A model generated the notes under the pieces. The model saw only the letters and a list, made by a program, of their open reading frames with translations, was not told the DNA's origin and did no database searches. The translations under genes and the position numbers were made by a program. Source: Larix kaempferi (lineage: Eukaryota > Streptophyta > Pinopsida > Pinales > Pinaceae). Taken from it: a stretch of 64,000 nt of DNA. The stretch is from NCBI GenBank assembly GCA_027924585.1, contig BSBM01000486.1:43084501-43148500 (forward strand), written 5' to 3'. Shown piece by piece: positions 1-11,645 of the stretch (the first letter of the stretch is position 1; each line of letters starts with the position of its first letter).

Positions 1-116
1 CCATCATCATCCTCATCACCATCTTCATCATGATTGGGTATTAATCATCATCATCATCATCCTCTTCTTTATCATCACCATCATCATCATCACCATCATC
101 ATCATCATCCTCATCC

Positions 117-147
<31 letters not shown>

Positions 148-271
148 CCTCATCATCATCATCATCATCATCATCTTCATCAACATCATCTTCATCCTCA
201 TCATCCTCGTCATCATATTCATCATCATCTTCATCATCATCTTCATCATCACCATCCTCTTCTTTATCATC

Positions 272-302
<31 letters not shown>

Positions 303-856
303 TCATCATCATCGTCGTCGTCGTCGTCGTCATCATTGTCGTCGTCATCTCCATCATCATCATCATCCTCACCACCATCTTCATCATGATTGATGATTGA
401 CCATCATCATCATCATCATCCTCTTCTTTATGATCACCATCATCACCATCACCGCCATCATCATCATCATCATCATCTCATCATCATCATCATCCTCATC
501 ACCATCTTCATCTTCATCTTCATCATGATTGATGATTGATCATCATCATCATCATCGCCATCCTATTCTTTATCATCACCATCATCATCCTCATCACCAT
601 CTTCATCATGATTGGGTATTGATCATCATCATCATCATCATCATCCTCTTCCTTAGCATTACCATCATCTTCATCACCATCATCATCATCATCGTCGTCA
701 TCATCATCATCATCCTCTTCTTTATCATCACCATCATCATCATCACCATCATCATCCTCATCCTCATCCTCATCATCATCTTCAACATCATCATCATCAT
801 CATCATCAGTAGCAGCAGCAGCAGCATCATCTTCATCCTCATCATCCTCGTCGTCG

Positions 857-889
<33 letters not shown>

Positions 890-930
890 CCATCTTCATC
901 TTCATCTTCATCTTCATCACCATCTTCATC

Positions 931-974
<44 letters not shown>

Positions 975-1062
975 ATTCATCATATTTATCATCATCATCA
1001 TCATCATCATGATATTCATCATCATCATCATCATCTTCATCTTCATCATCGTCGTCTTCATC
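1..1062. repeat. compound CAT/GAT trinucleotide microsatellite
   Basis: About 1 kb is almost entirely CAT/ATC triplets with interspersed CTT, CCT, GTC and short GCA runs. Long open frames exist on both strands, but they translate to poly-His, poly-Met, poly-Asp or poly-Ile and are composition artefacts. Larger imperfect units recur, for example blocks containing CATGATTG at about 30, 385, 525 and 608. The array runs off the left edge of the window. Confidence 0.95.
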
Positions 1063-1420
1063 ATCTACCACTCCCCCTATCCAAAACCCCCTCCTCTCCC
1101 TAGCCCTTAATAACCCGGGCTCTCTCAGTCTCTCTCTCTTCCTTACACCTCCACCTACCTCTAACCACACCTTTCATCTCTCTTTCGCAGAACCTACAAC
1201 CAACACCCTCTCCTCTCTCGCTTTCTCTCTCCCTCCTTCCCCCACCACAACCATTACTAACCCCCTCTCTCAGTCTCTCTCCCCGCTCGCTAACCACCCT
1301 CCCAGCCTCTTACCCCTAACTACCCCCCATCCTAGCCCCTTACCCCTACCTAACGACCCCCCATCTCTAATCCCTAAACCCCCTAACACCAAATCCCTAT
1401 TTAACCTCCTAACCCATAGA
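1063..1420. repeat. C/T-rich tract with degenerate CCCTAA-like motifs
   Basis: Pyrimidine-rich sequence follows the microsatellite. CTCTCTCT runs lie at about 1115-1280. Irregular motifs such as TTACCCCTAAC and ATCCCTAAACCCCCTAAC follow at about 1308-1400. They resemble the plant telomere unit CCCTAAA but do not form a regular array. No gene is visible; short ORFs here are low-complexity. Confidence 0.6.
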
Positions 1421-1439
1421 AACTATTAAATAAACTATT

Positions 1440-1660
1440 GAATAAGGTTTTTTTATTATTTCAATAACGCTAGCACGTTTATGAATACAGAAACATGTGT
1501 GCATTTTTTAATACAGAAACGTGCATGCATTTTGTGCAACTAGATGTTATTTAGCCGTGCACCAAACGTATTAAATACCTGTGATTTTTTTTAATATACA
1601 AGAAATGCATGCATGTTTTGTGTGTGAATAAATATTAGAAAAATGCTTTTATCCTCCCAC
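1440..1660. repeat. dispersed repeat with GCATGCATTTT motifs, copy 1
   Basis: The motif AAACGTGCATGCATTTTGT and variants recur several times (about 1490-1610). Similar motifs reappear at 3455-3600 (for example AACGTGCGTGCATTTTGTAA). The two stretches flank the NO VEIN-like gene fragment. This suggests parts of one dispersed element, although no terminal inverted repeats could be defined. Confidence 0.45.
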
Positions 1661-1719
1661 ATTCTGCGTTTTCTTCTCCTGCTTTCCCGTCTCCCATACA
1701 GCACGACACTTCACAAGAC

Positions 1720-1790
1720 GTCCTGAATCCAACGGAGTCGACGGTTTGTCGATCCGAGCCATGGTCATCATTCTATGGCTCGTTCTGTCT
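1720..1790 (+). repeat. direct repeat, left copy (pairs with 3363-3434)
   Basis: A 71-bp block beginning GTCCTGAATCCAACGGAGT and ending GGCTCGTTCTGTCT recurs at 3363-3434 in the same orientation with about ten differences. The copies lie 1.6 kb apart on either side of the NO VEIN-like fragment. Confidence 0.8.
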
Positions 1791-2071
1791 CGCATCCAAA
1801 AGGCCTTCAGGGACACCTTTCGGGCCAGACGTAGTTATTTGCAGATGAATAGTGCAAAAATTGTGCAGTGGTGATAACATGTTTACTGTCTGTTGAGTCT
1901 GATACTACATCTAGGAGCCGCTCAAAAAAAATTGAGATAGAAAGCTCTTTAATTTTAGGATACTGATTCAACCACTCAACAAAGGAGTGTTTTGCAGGTG
2001 ACTTGGAAATCCCTTCGAATTTTCAGCAATAAAACAAAGAAGTCCAATGTGCAGATTTTCAGGAGAGCCTG

Positions 2072-2853
2072 TCAACCAATCAGACAACCAAATACAGGGA
2101 GATAACCACGCCCCAAAAACTTCAAGCTATTATAAAACTCTTGTTTATCAAGATAAGGATGGACTATGTGTACATTACGAGAATATAGATGAATGAAGTC
2201 GCTTTGATGAACTTGTCCTCTTGCTTTCTCCAGAATGCGTTTAAAAGCAGGGAGTATTGTCTGAGCTTTTGTTGGTTTACATAAACGTTTCGATGATAGA
2301 GGTGAATTACCACTTATCAGAGCATGAAATTTTGAACAAAAGGCTAATGGAACACAACGAAGGATTCCCTGGTTCCACTTGCTATTGAAAATGATACTTT
2401 CTCTTAACGAAACCAGTAAAAAATATGCCTGTATTATAAATGGAAATCCTGTTACAATTTCCATCGGAAGAAAAGCATAGATACCTACAACCGCCATATT
2501 TCCTTCTATAAGCCACTCGCCCATCGGAAAAGCTAATGTAATAACCCATTTCCCAACATCTTTCCTCTGCTCAACCCCTAAACTCATTTTCCACGGGAAA
2601 CCGCTACCCTCCACATGTAGTAACTACATTGTGTTGTCGAAAATTGATCTTCTTCTGCTAACAAATGAAAAATGAAGGATTCATTGTCATTGCTATGAGA
2701 AGTTCTAAGGTCAGTTTCTCGTAAAACAGAGATTGTATAAATTTTGTTAAGATCGATATGTTCCATCTCACGACTTGAGAGATTCTTTATCTTAGACATA
2801 AACAAAAGAGCTTCAAGATGAATACTAGAGAGCTGTTGCTTTATAGCTTCCAA
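2072..2853 (-). pseudogene. NO VEIN-like HSP90/histidine-kinase-type ATPase family protein, fragment
   Basis: Two overlapping minus frames (2853-2584, then 2614-2072) read as one diverged stretch with a frameshift near 2600. Segments such as VGIYAFLPMEIVTGFPFII, LLVSLRESIIF and SKWNQGILRCVP match what I recall of the conserved middle of plant NO VEIN-like proteins (very long nuclear proteins with an N-terminal GHKL ATPase fold). The upstream frame, with SYYMWRVAVSRGK, also fits this family. Only about 260 residues of a protein normally far longer than 1,000 residues are present. There is no ATPase N-box and no start, and the frame is broken, so this is a gene fragment and not a functional gene. 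It lies between direct repeats at 1720-1790 and 3363-3434, consistent with capture by or insertion near a transposon. The family call rests on memory of conserved segments. Confidence 0.72.
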
Positions 2854-2859
2854 CCTTCT

Positions 2860-3362
2860 TAGGATGTAGGGGTATAGAACAAGCCATAGAATGACGAATG
2901 TGGCTCAGATCGACTAATTAAAATTCAATTGGACCCATTAAAATTCAACTGGACGTGACATGAATGATTAAAATTAAACTCTAGATGCATACGCAAGCCA
3001 CTTGGATGATGGGTGAACATCTGGTACATTGATGCTTTAAATGATGAACTCTTTCCTTTATGGCATTATAGGGATGCTTACCCTACATTTAACGTCGGCG
3101 TTAATTAGTTAATGGCTTCCATGTTCGGAGCATAGAGAAAATCCTTGTCACATTAAAAAATCCTTGCAACATCATACAAATACAACATTTATTGCCCTCA
3201 ACCCTAGCTCATTTTACCTCTTCTTAGTTCAAAGGCGCTCATGATCCCTTGTTTAAAATCACATAAATTTTGGACCAAGATATCGATGATGTGCAAGTAG
3301 GCTCGACTAACTGGCTAGACATGGGATCGACGGAGAGGGGCACCCCCTGGCACTATCCCGAT
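2860..3362. other. no gene recognised
   Basis: Unique-looking AT-rich sequence between the NO VEIN-like fragment and the right direct repeat. A short near-duplication (TTAAAATTCAATTGGAC / TTAAAATTCAACTGGAC) occurs at about 2917-2955. I see no coding signal. Confidence 0.5.
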
Positions 3363-3434
3363 GTCCTGAATCCAACGGAGTTGACGGGTTTGTTGATCCG
3401 AGCCACAGTCGTCATTCTATGGCTCATTCTGTCT
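3363..3434 (+). repeat. direct repeat, right copy (pairs with 1720-1790)
   Basis: Same orientation as the left copy, beginning GTCCTGAATCCAACGGAGTTG and ending GGCTCATTCTGTCT. The ORF that spans it has no recognisable protein similarity. Confidence 0.8.
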
Positions 3435-3439
3435 GTTTT

Positions 3440-3660
3440 TTTTTGTTATATTAAACAAAAACGCACGAGCGTTATGGTGATACATAACGTGCGTGCATTT
3501 TGTAATACTATCCTACATGTTAAATGACATGGCAGGTTCGGAGCCCACCATTCCTAGTTTTACATAACGCGCGAGCGTTGTGAATTTACACAATTCTTGC
3601 ATGTTTCGCATTTAACTAATTGCATCTAAAAGGTCCCTCAACTTCATGCGAGGGGCCCAT
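3440..3660. repeat. dispersed repeat with GCRTGCATTTT-like motifs, copy 2
   Basis: Contains ACATAACGTGCGTGCATTTTG, ACATAACGCGCGAGCG and TTGCATGTTTCGCAT, resembling the motif cluster at 1440-1660 on the other side of the NO VEIN-like fragment. Confidence 0.4.
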
Positions 3661-3850
3661 CTAATGCGCCAAAAGTGACCCTCATTAGCTTTCACATGCC
3701 CATTCAATATTTATTTTATTACTCCATTATAAAATTACAATTAAATAATAATATATTCAAATATATATATTTATTTTCTTATATATTACAATTTTAATTT
3801 TTTTCCCTTTGTTATATTATTTTAACTAGTTATTATATTTAATTATTATA

Positions 3851-4424
3851 CCATTACAACATTGAATTCATATACCTATTGCATTCCAATTGGTATCAAG
3901 TATAACTCACAACCACTAAAATAACATAGCCACAGTTTTATTTCTATCAATTGAATGTACATAGAACAAGCAAACAACCCTAATACCACAATACCACATT
4001 CCATCCTAATTTGCTCCCAATATTTTTTGGTCAAAATCATATTCAAAATAATAGATTCACAACCAAAATGTGACATCAAATCAACACCAATCTTAACTAA
4101 TGACAACGTTTAACATCAATAAATTTATGCTACATTACATTCTCAAAATAAACATTAGAGTACAACATTACCCTTGATGAACATCACATTGTGAGAAACT
4201 GCTTCATGGATCTCATCTTCACAAAATATGGTCACATTGAATCGTAGTACAATGATTTAACCACTACAATATTGATTTCATGTACCGATTGTATTTCGAT
4301 TTGTGTTGAGTATGACCCATAATAACTAAAAATTTAATACCAAACTTTTATTTCTACCAATGTCATTGTGTATCGAACAAACAAATAACCCTAATACCAC
4401 AATACTACATTTCATCCTAATGTA
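3851..4424. repeat. diverged direct duplication (3851-4016 and 4261-4424)
   Basis: Two blocks of about 165 bp share recognisable order and sequence. The first starts CCATTACAACATTGAATTCA and the second CCACTACAATATTGATTTCA. Both continue to AACCCTAATACCACAATAC. They are in the same orientation about 410 bp apart. The short ORFs here have no recognisable product. Confidence 0.7.
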
Positions 4425-4429
4425 TATTT

Positions 4430-6020
4430 TATATTAAAATACATTAGTACGTGTCCTTCAATAAATGTCACAATCCCACAACAACACTTCATGCATGTCA
4501 CAATCCTACATAATTATATCATATTAGAATGCTCCTTTATTAATACTTCCAAAATATATAATCTAATTAGTATTCAATACTTACATTATTATTCATGTTA
4601 ATTTTATTAAATAATTTTTATTCATAATTGTTTTAACTATATATAATTTTATTCTGTTATTACTCTTCTCATATTATTTTAGATAAATATTGTATTTAAT
4701 TATATATTGATTTCTTTTAATATCTCCATCTACCATTAAAATAATAAATTTCTATATTATTATATAAAATTATAGTTTAGTATAATAAAATAATAATTTT
4801 TAATATAAATAAAATTATTTTATTATTAAAATAATATAGTAAAAAATTATTAATATATAAAATATATCATAATGTAAATAAATATCTAAAAGTAAATCAT
4901 AATATTATACATATATTCAATATTGATAAAATAATAATATATTATTAATTATAATATAATAAATAATTATTTAAATAACAAATAAATAATATTTTAATAT
5001 TTTATTTTACCATGATTATATTAATTTTATTTGCTAAAGTATAATAAAATATTATAATTAAATAATAATTTTTACAATATATTATTATACTTTAAATAAT
5101 TAAATAAAATTATTTTATTATTTAAATAATATAGTGGAAAATATTATTTATGTGTCAGATATATCATAACATTAATACATATCTCACATGATAATATTAT
5201 ACCTATTTTCAATATTAATAAATTAATAATGTTTTATTAATTATAATATAATAAATAATTATATAAATAGCAAATAATTATTTTAATATATTATTATTAA
5301 CTAAATAATAATATGAGTTATTAATTAATAAATTAATTAATCTTATCATTAAAGAATTATTAATTAATTATTTACTTAATATTATCATTAACTAAATAAT
5401 AATATTTAGTGATATTCATTAATATTGTCATTACTTATTTTGTTTAAATACTTATTTTCTAATAATAGTAGTGTTTAATTAATAATATTGTTTAATTTAT
5501 TAATTAATTAAACAATATTAATATCATTAATAATAATTAATTATTATTTATTAATAGATATTATTATTAATTAAATAACCAAGTTAAGTTATTTTAATTT
5601 TATTATGTTTAATTAATTATCACAAAATAATAATATTGTTTAATTAAACATTGTTATTAATCAAACAATTAAAATATCTATTTTTATTAATAAATATTAT
5701 TATTAAATAAATAACAACAATATGAATTAAATTATTTTATATTTATTATGTTTAATTAAATATTACAAAAAATAAAATTGTTTAATTAAACAATGTTATT
5801 AATCAAACAATTAAAATATATAGTTCATTGAAATTATTAAATAATATTATTCTATTACTATATTTTGGAGATATATATATGTGCTCAACCGTTATTAACA
5901 ATATCCACATTAATAATATTAATGTGTTCGAATAGTAGATAAGCCTAAATTAGACACATACTTTTCATATTAATGTTTTTTCTTATTAATATTTTTTCCT
6001 ATAGTATATGTCCCATTTAA
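4430..6020. other. extremely AT-rich, gene-free tract
   Basis: Nearly pure A/T with recurring ATTAAT, AATAAT and TTTAATTAAACA words. One recognisable internal repeat is TTGTTTAATTAAACATTGTTATTAATCAAACAATTAAAATAT at about 5636-5678, with a close copy at about 5778-5819. No ORF, transposon protein or RNA gene is visible. It may be an old decayed element or a matrix-attachment-like tract. Confidence 0.7.
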
Positions 6021-6035
6021 ACCTATCGACTTATT

Positions 6036-7779
6036 CGAAGAATCCACTATTTGTGGGTTTTGGATTTTCAGGTTTCCTTATTGTGGAATTTATTGTTAAA
6101 CAGTGCTGCTGTATTTTAATGAACGTGTAAAGGATAGTTGAAGCCCAAACATCTTGTGTCTTTAGTTTTACTCATTTTCTAAGCCGAAACCTTGTCTTTA
6201 CGCGTTTTCTAAAAGTACTCCTTTCGTTTTAGATTTGGGAATTTTTTTTTTATTGTTATTGTTAAACAGTGCTGCTGTTTTTTAATTGAACGTGTAAAGG
6301 ATAATGGGAGCGATCTAAAAATAGTTATTTGTAAAATATTTATTTTATTATTTTGATTTAATAATTTTGTTTTGATAATAAAATAAATAATATTATATAA
6401 AACAAAATAATAAATGTTTTATAGATTGAAATATATATCATTAAATTTACAAATATATATTTATTTATTAATTTATATAATAATTCTGTGCTCATTGTAG
6501 AGTTGTTATTTGTTTTTTTTAAATAATAAAATATTATAAAAAATAATATGTTGGTTGTTTAAAACATTTAGAATTGTATATATAAAACTACATAAATTAG
6601 ATAAATTAAAACATATCCTCAACATTTACACTCTTGCACTTGGAAAGATTTGATCTTTTTTTACCCTTGATATATCCCTTTTAAAATGGATCTATACTGG
6701 TTATGGTTATAATACAATAAGACATTAATAATAAGTGATTTGGATCTCACTACTTTTAAATATTTATGTAAAAATTTCCCACCACATCATTCCCTTTTCC
6801 TCTGAGCATTAGCAAAGTGCCAGCACATATCATAATATTGGGTTGTCCATACAATTGATAAAGCTATCCACATGCAAGAAGATGTTGTGAAGATCTTGTG
6901 AGGGGATACCTGACAATATAGACTTTAAACATTGTTGAAGTCTTGACAATATATAAGAGGATGTTTGAGCTTATCTCGATTGTTGATTCTCTCTATCCAA
7001 TGGGCATGGAGCAAAGTCAAAAGTTAACTTTAATTCATACCCGTTGGATAGAAAGAATCAGTAATTGAGATAAAGATGGCCGAACATATATCTATATTCT
7101 ATATAAACTGTTTCTATTTTACTTGAACCTAACCCAACCCAACCCAACCGTTAAGAACATATGTCCATCTTCTGCATGGGCAGTTTTTTTAATTTATTTT
7201 ACTTTAGACTTTAATGATAGGGAAACCAAAAAGGTATAACCAGCTATTATACGTACTGGCTTATCTCTGTCACGAGATCGGATCAACCTTCAAACTGTTC
7301 AGGGCACAGTGGGCTCATGATGTTAGATAAAAATAAAATAAAAAAGATGGCAGACGAGTTGCTGTACTGGCTTATATCTGTCGTGATTCCGAGCAGCTGT
7401 AAACTGAGGCTAGAAACTATTGAAGGCACCATTGACTGAGGTTGTCACGAAATGATTTAAACTCCCCAAAATAAACAGTGAGGAAAGGTCATGCAAAATC
7501 TGTACTAAGTTAATGATTTCAACCTAGATTGTTTCTGCATATTAAATTTTGCTGATGGTCCTCTTCGCCTGCGTATTAAATTTTGCGGATGGTCCTACTC
7601 CTCTTCCACTAAATTTCTTGCACATGTTAATATTATTATCAGATTTGGCAGATGGTCCTTCTTATTAAATTTTTCGTGCACATATCAATATTATTATTAG
7701 ATTGGGCAGAGTGTCCTTTCTGAACAAATATCCTGACTTTACTGCACATGTTAATATCATATTTGGAAAACTGTCCTCT
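6036..7779. repeat. non-coding duplicated block, copy 1 (sister at 29385-30770)
   Basis: The order of recognisable words is shared with 29385-30770: ATCCACTATTTGTGG, TTGTTAAACAGTGCTGCTGT (here twice, near 6097 and 6265), AAGTGATTTGGATC, TGCAAGAAGATGTTG, CTTATCTCTGTCACGAGATC, GATTCCGAGCAGCTGTAAAC and GACTGAGGTTGTCA. The 3' part holds diverged tandem subunits of about 60 bp containing CATGTTAATATTATTATC and GGCAGATGGTCCT. No reading frame is conserved, so this is a non-coding repeat family or an old segmental duplication. It continues after the LINE insertion, at 8196 to about 8290. Confidence 0.85.
7765..7779. repeat. target-site duplication, left copy
   Basis: GGAAAACTGTCCTCT at 7765-7779 matches GGAAAATTGTCCTCT at 8196-8210 in 14 of 15 positions. 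The two copies bracket the LINE insertion. Confidence 0.8.
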
Positions 7780-8195
7780 TTTTGTTTCACAAGGAAAAAG
7801 GATATACCATATATATTAAAAATAGTATAGTGAGATACATTGTTCCAGAACTTTCAAATATCATAAAAAATATGAAATATAAATTCATACACCGGATATA
7901 AACATAAGAGTCTTCACAGGACAGAAACACAAAGTCCACTAAAACATAAAAACTCAAAAACAAGAAACAGAGCAGGTCCAACACTAAACAAACATCTACC
8001 AGAAGAAACCAAAAAGCACCCACTAAAGGCTACAAAAGGAACCAAAAAGATTAGAAGAGGAACTAGATACCTGCAAGATGAAGGATACCCTGATCGTGTA
8101 AAATAATGAACCAAACTAATCAGCAAAGAAAAACCAGAAGAATGATCTACAAGATCATTTGCCAGAGAATTATATTCCTGAAAAATATGCACAAA
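7780..8195 (-). mobile_element. 5'-truncated LINE insertion (RNase H tail plus 3'UTR)
   Basis: The minus frame beginning near 8192 starts with FQEYNSLANDLVDHSSGF. This corresponds to the last part of a plant LINE RNase H domain (the conserved REYN..AD.L segment). The rest of the open frame is T-rich and is better read as 3'UTR. The minus-strand 3' end is a short A-tail (AAACAAAAA, the T-run at 7780-7784 on plus). The 15-bp duplications on both sides and the homologous uninterrupted sequence near 30650-30670 define the insertion at 416 bp. It is non-functional and truncated at the 5' end, as expected of incomplete target-primed reverse transcription. Confidence 0.82.
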
Positions 8196-8210
8196 GGAAA
8201 ATTGTCCTCT
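8196..8210. repeat. target-site duplication, right copy
   Basis: GGAAAATTGTCCTCT, the right partner of 7765-7779. Sequence beyond it (GTTACCAAATTTTCTCG) continues the duplicated block shared with about 30661-30680. Confidence 0.8.
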
Positions 8211-8289
8211 GTTACCAAATTTTCTCGATAAGAATTGTTTTCACAAGTTGTTTCATATTGATAATTTTCCTTATTATTTTATTTTTTCA

Positions 8290-10060
8290 GTAAAATTTTT
8301 GATAACTTTGCATACATTAAGATAATAATATTTATAAATAATAACAAGAGCTATCAAGTGGCAAGGTGGCAATGTCCCTGATTTTGTGAATAGTTATTGT
8401 GATATGATTGCAGCCATAAAAACAAGAACCCAATAAACTGCATAAGTTTGAAATGTTAACTTCACATACTTGTTTAGTAAATAAGATTACTTGATTTGTA
8501 AATAACTTCACATACTTGTTTGGTAAATAAAGTGAGTAATTTTACTACACCATCTTTGCTAAAATATATCAATGATTCAATAAGAACTCACACTTGTCAT
8601 TTATTACTAACTTCTTGATATTAATTGTAAGATTAGGTCAAGAGGAAGAGTACCTAACCGCGAATGGATAACATCTTGTCAATTGCTTTTCCCAACCCAT
8701 AGAAATGGAAAACCTCCCTACGTAGCATTAGCAACCATCCTTGCAACTTGGGTTTTATATTGGATGGTGTGACGTGTTAATGAGATAAAGACATTGAATT
8801 TTGAATAAGGTCTAATTTTTTTGTTCCTTGTTTTTGAAGTTTCCCTCCTATTTATCCCTAGAGAGATTATGACCAACTAAAGTGCTATATCACAATCTCT
8901 TCCCTCAAATATAATTACTTATGTTAACTTTTTCTAGTCAAATAGATTTGAAAGACAAATCTCTCTAAATTCCATTTATTCCTATTAAATTTTAATACTA
9001 ATAAATATTATCATTAATTTCACTTTAAAGAGAAATAATATCCCTATAAAAATATCCATATGATACGACTAAATACATATCCTATTTTAATGTTCAAACC
9101 CATATGAAAATCTTCAACCTATGAGATTGAAGGCTATATCTATATCTAATTCATTAAATTGAAAGATTAGGCATATAAAGAACGTTATTAGATTAGCTTA
9201 AGGTTTAAGCAACGCTATAAACGAATGCATACAAAGTTATTTAAATGTTGAACTACCAATTTATATGCACGATGCTACATGTAGAGAGAATTTGGTGATC
9301 TATGAGCTGAAGTGAAAGCATACTATAATTGAGAGGTATTCAATATGAGAATTCTTATATGGTACCTTGAGATTGGCAACATGAAAGTGTGTGTCAATGT
9401 TGTATGCATAGATTCCATACACCTGCTCTAGATCGTAATGTGTAATGTATGACTCTTGGTACTTACTATTTTAGTTCATTGCAAAATATATAATCTCTGT
9501 GTTAGGTGTAAAGCAGTTATGAACTTATGTTTCCTCTTAGGAGATCATATGTTCAAATCCAAAAGGTGGTCAGGTATGTACCTGCTAAATAAATAGGATT
9601 GATTATTATTTCAAATCTAAGCTGATGTAAATATTTCAAAGTTATAATACTTTACATGGAATAATGCATGTACCTTTGAATCATTTGCAAATACCTCATG
9701 ACTAGATGTTTGATGTTTGAATATTGATGGATTGAGGAGTCATATCTAAAATTATATTTTTTAACTATCACAATATTAATTATTTTATAGTTAAGACCTG
9801 AATATTTATCCATATTTAGAATCCATTTTAAATAATTTTTTTTTTTTTACCATGTAACTATGGACGCTTCATTTATAATTATAATAAAAATGAATATAAA
9901 GCCATTTCCAAAGATGTCAAAAAAGAAGAGTAGATATCTCTATGTTCTATCTAATATTTCGTTTTATAGTACTTATCTCATTATTATTTATTATTTTATT
10001 ATAATTATGCAGGAAATACCATATATTCCGAGTATACAGTTTAGTTGATTAGCTTATAGT
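8290..10060. other. no gene recognised
   Basis: AT-rich sequence with no convincing coding frame. A repeated phrase (AACTTCACATACTTGTTT.GTAAATAA) occurs at about 8458-8530. A possible degraded tRNA-like B box (GTTCAAATCC) lies at about 9551. The 62-codon frame at 9860-10048 is low-complexity Ile/Tyr/Phe and is not supported. Confidence 0.5.
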
Positions 10061-10599
10061 GTGGACTCTGTAACATCCTAAACTTACTGGTGCATGGGAG
10101 AATTGAACCGATACGCTTTTTATGGGGCATTTGAAGTATTTCCTTATTGCTCTTGGTATTAAATCTCTAGGCGATTCTATTTGATTTATCGTAGTGGTAA
10201 CATGTTTAATGGGAGGGTGAGATACTAGCTATTCCAGGGCCCTTCGATCACTCTATTCTCATGATGATAAACTGGGACTTTTTTTTCAACCGATTTTTTT
10301 TTCTTGCTATTCATAGAGTGAATCAAAGAAACTACAATAGAGCTTGTCCTCCAGAAAGTGTATCTTATAACTAGAACCAAAATTGTTCACATACTACTAA
10401 TCACCTCTATAGTATCAAGAAAATACTTATCATCCTTTTTACGAGATAGTTTTCATGGCATACAACCAAATATTACATCAAATTCCAACAGTCTATTCAA
10501 ATAAACCAAAATGTATGGTCAGCAATACCTTTATCAACTAGTACCACAAAAATAAAGATATAAAATAAACTATAGAGCTAATACATCTGCCATTAGTAA
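10061..10599 (-). other. probable LINE 3' untranslated region and flank
   Basis: This lies directly 3' (on the minus strand) of the RNase H remnant at 10600-11116. T-runs on plus at about 10269-10302 would be A-runs on the LINE strand and could mark the old poly(A) tail. No matching target-site duplication was found. Confidence 0.35.
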
Positions 10600-11645
10600 A
10601 TCTGCAAAATTCCTTCTCCAACTAGCAAGTTCCTATTGTATTCCTTGAAGTGTAAAATCCCTTCCTGTAATCTAATGCCCTTCTTGGATAATTGGTTAGC
10701 TCACATGTTGAAAGTGCGAAAAATATGTCTAAAATTGATCAGAGGAAACTTGTGCTTGAGTTCAACAATTGCTCCAATTCTTAGAACGGTAGCATATTAT
10801 TGCCCCTAATCTAGTCAATCACCACCCTTGAGTCTCCAAAAATCTAAATAGAATGAATGCCTCTATATAATGTGAAACTGAGTAACTCCCATGAGCTGAT
10901 AAGTTTTGCATGAGTGTTAGTCCCCTTCCCATAACCAAACCAGAGAATAAAATAAATTTTTGGATTCATTCTAATAGATTCCCTAGCACCACACCTCCCC
11001 CTTTGAGAGGCACCATAAAAGAAAATGACGGGATACTGGTAAGAAATTATAGGTGGACTCCTATCCACGCTCAACGATGAATGACTGCCCTGAGGATACG
11101 AGGTAGAAAAATGCAAAATGAGCCCAACAACAAATCCAAAATGAAAATGAGTGTTTTCAAATAAAATATGTTTCTGAATCCACCATATACCCCAAATAAA
11201 GAATATGGGGAAATAAGTGACCTATGCCTCCTTAACAAACCAATTGAATAGACAAGATTCTAATGTAGCAGAACTCCAATCAACAGAAGGAAAGTGACCG
11301 GGAAAAGTTGCTTTCCATAAATCCTGAGTAACCTTACAGGTGACAAATAGATGGTCAATTGTTTCCGCTTCCTGAAAGCATAAATAGAAAACCATTGGGC
11401 CAGTTCCACCTCTTTTATAGTAATTTTCACCCACCAAAATATTATTATTAATAGTTAAGAAAGAAAAACATAGGATCTTATTACGATCCTTCTAGCGTCA
11501 AATGCATCTATGCCACCAAACAAGATGATATTCAGTACACTCAGAATCAATGGATTCATAAGCTATCTTATTGGTTACCTGACCTGCCACTGTGTTCTAG
11601 GACCATAAGAGTTTGTCCTCCTTATTCTTCAAGACAATGCTAGCA
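10600..11645 (-). pseudogene. LINE ORF2 3' part: zf-RVT and RNase H remnant
   Basis: Reading minus from 11645, the frame gives a pre-zf-RVT segment (NKEDKLLWS, then NKIAYESIDSECTEYHLVWW). Next comes a zinc-binding RT domain (AETIDHLFVTCKVTQDLWKA, 11222-11437). An RNase H domain follows (FFYGASQRGRCGARESIRMN and THAKLISSWELLSFTLYRG, 10844-11116). An out-of-frame continuation still shows NQLSKKGI near 10680. Stops and frameshifts interrupt it repeatedly, and the first RNase H aspartate is a tyrosine here. The segment begins abruptly at 11645. It could be the missing 3' half of the minus-strand LINE at 19463-24165, split by the intervening insertion. Confidence 0.85.

Noticed and set aside
28-1170. 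Long ORFs on both strands in the CAT repeat
   Set aside because: They encode only poly-Met, poly-His, poly-Ile or poly-Asp and are by-products of the triplet repeat.
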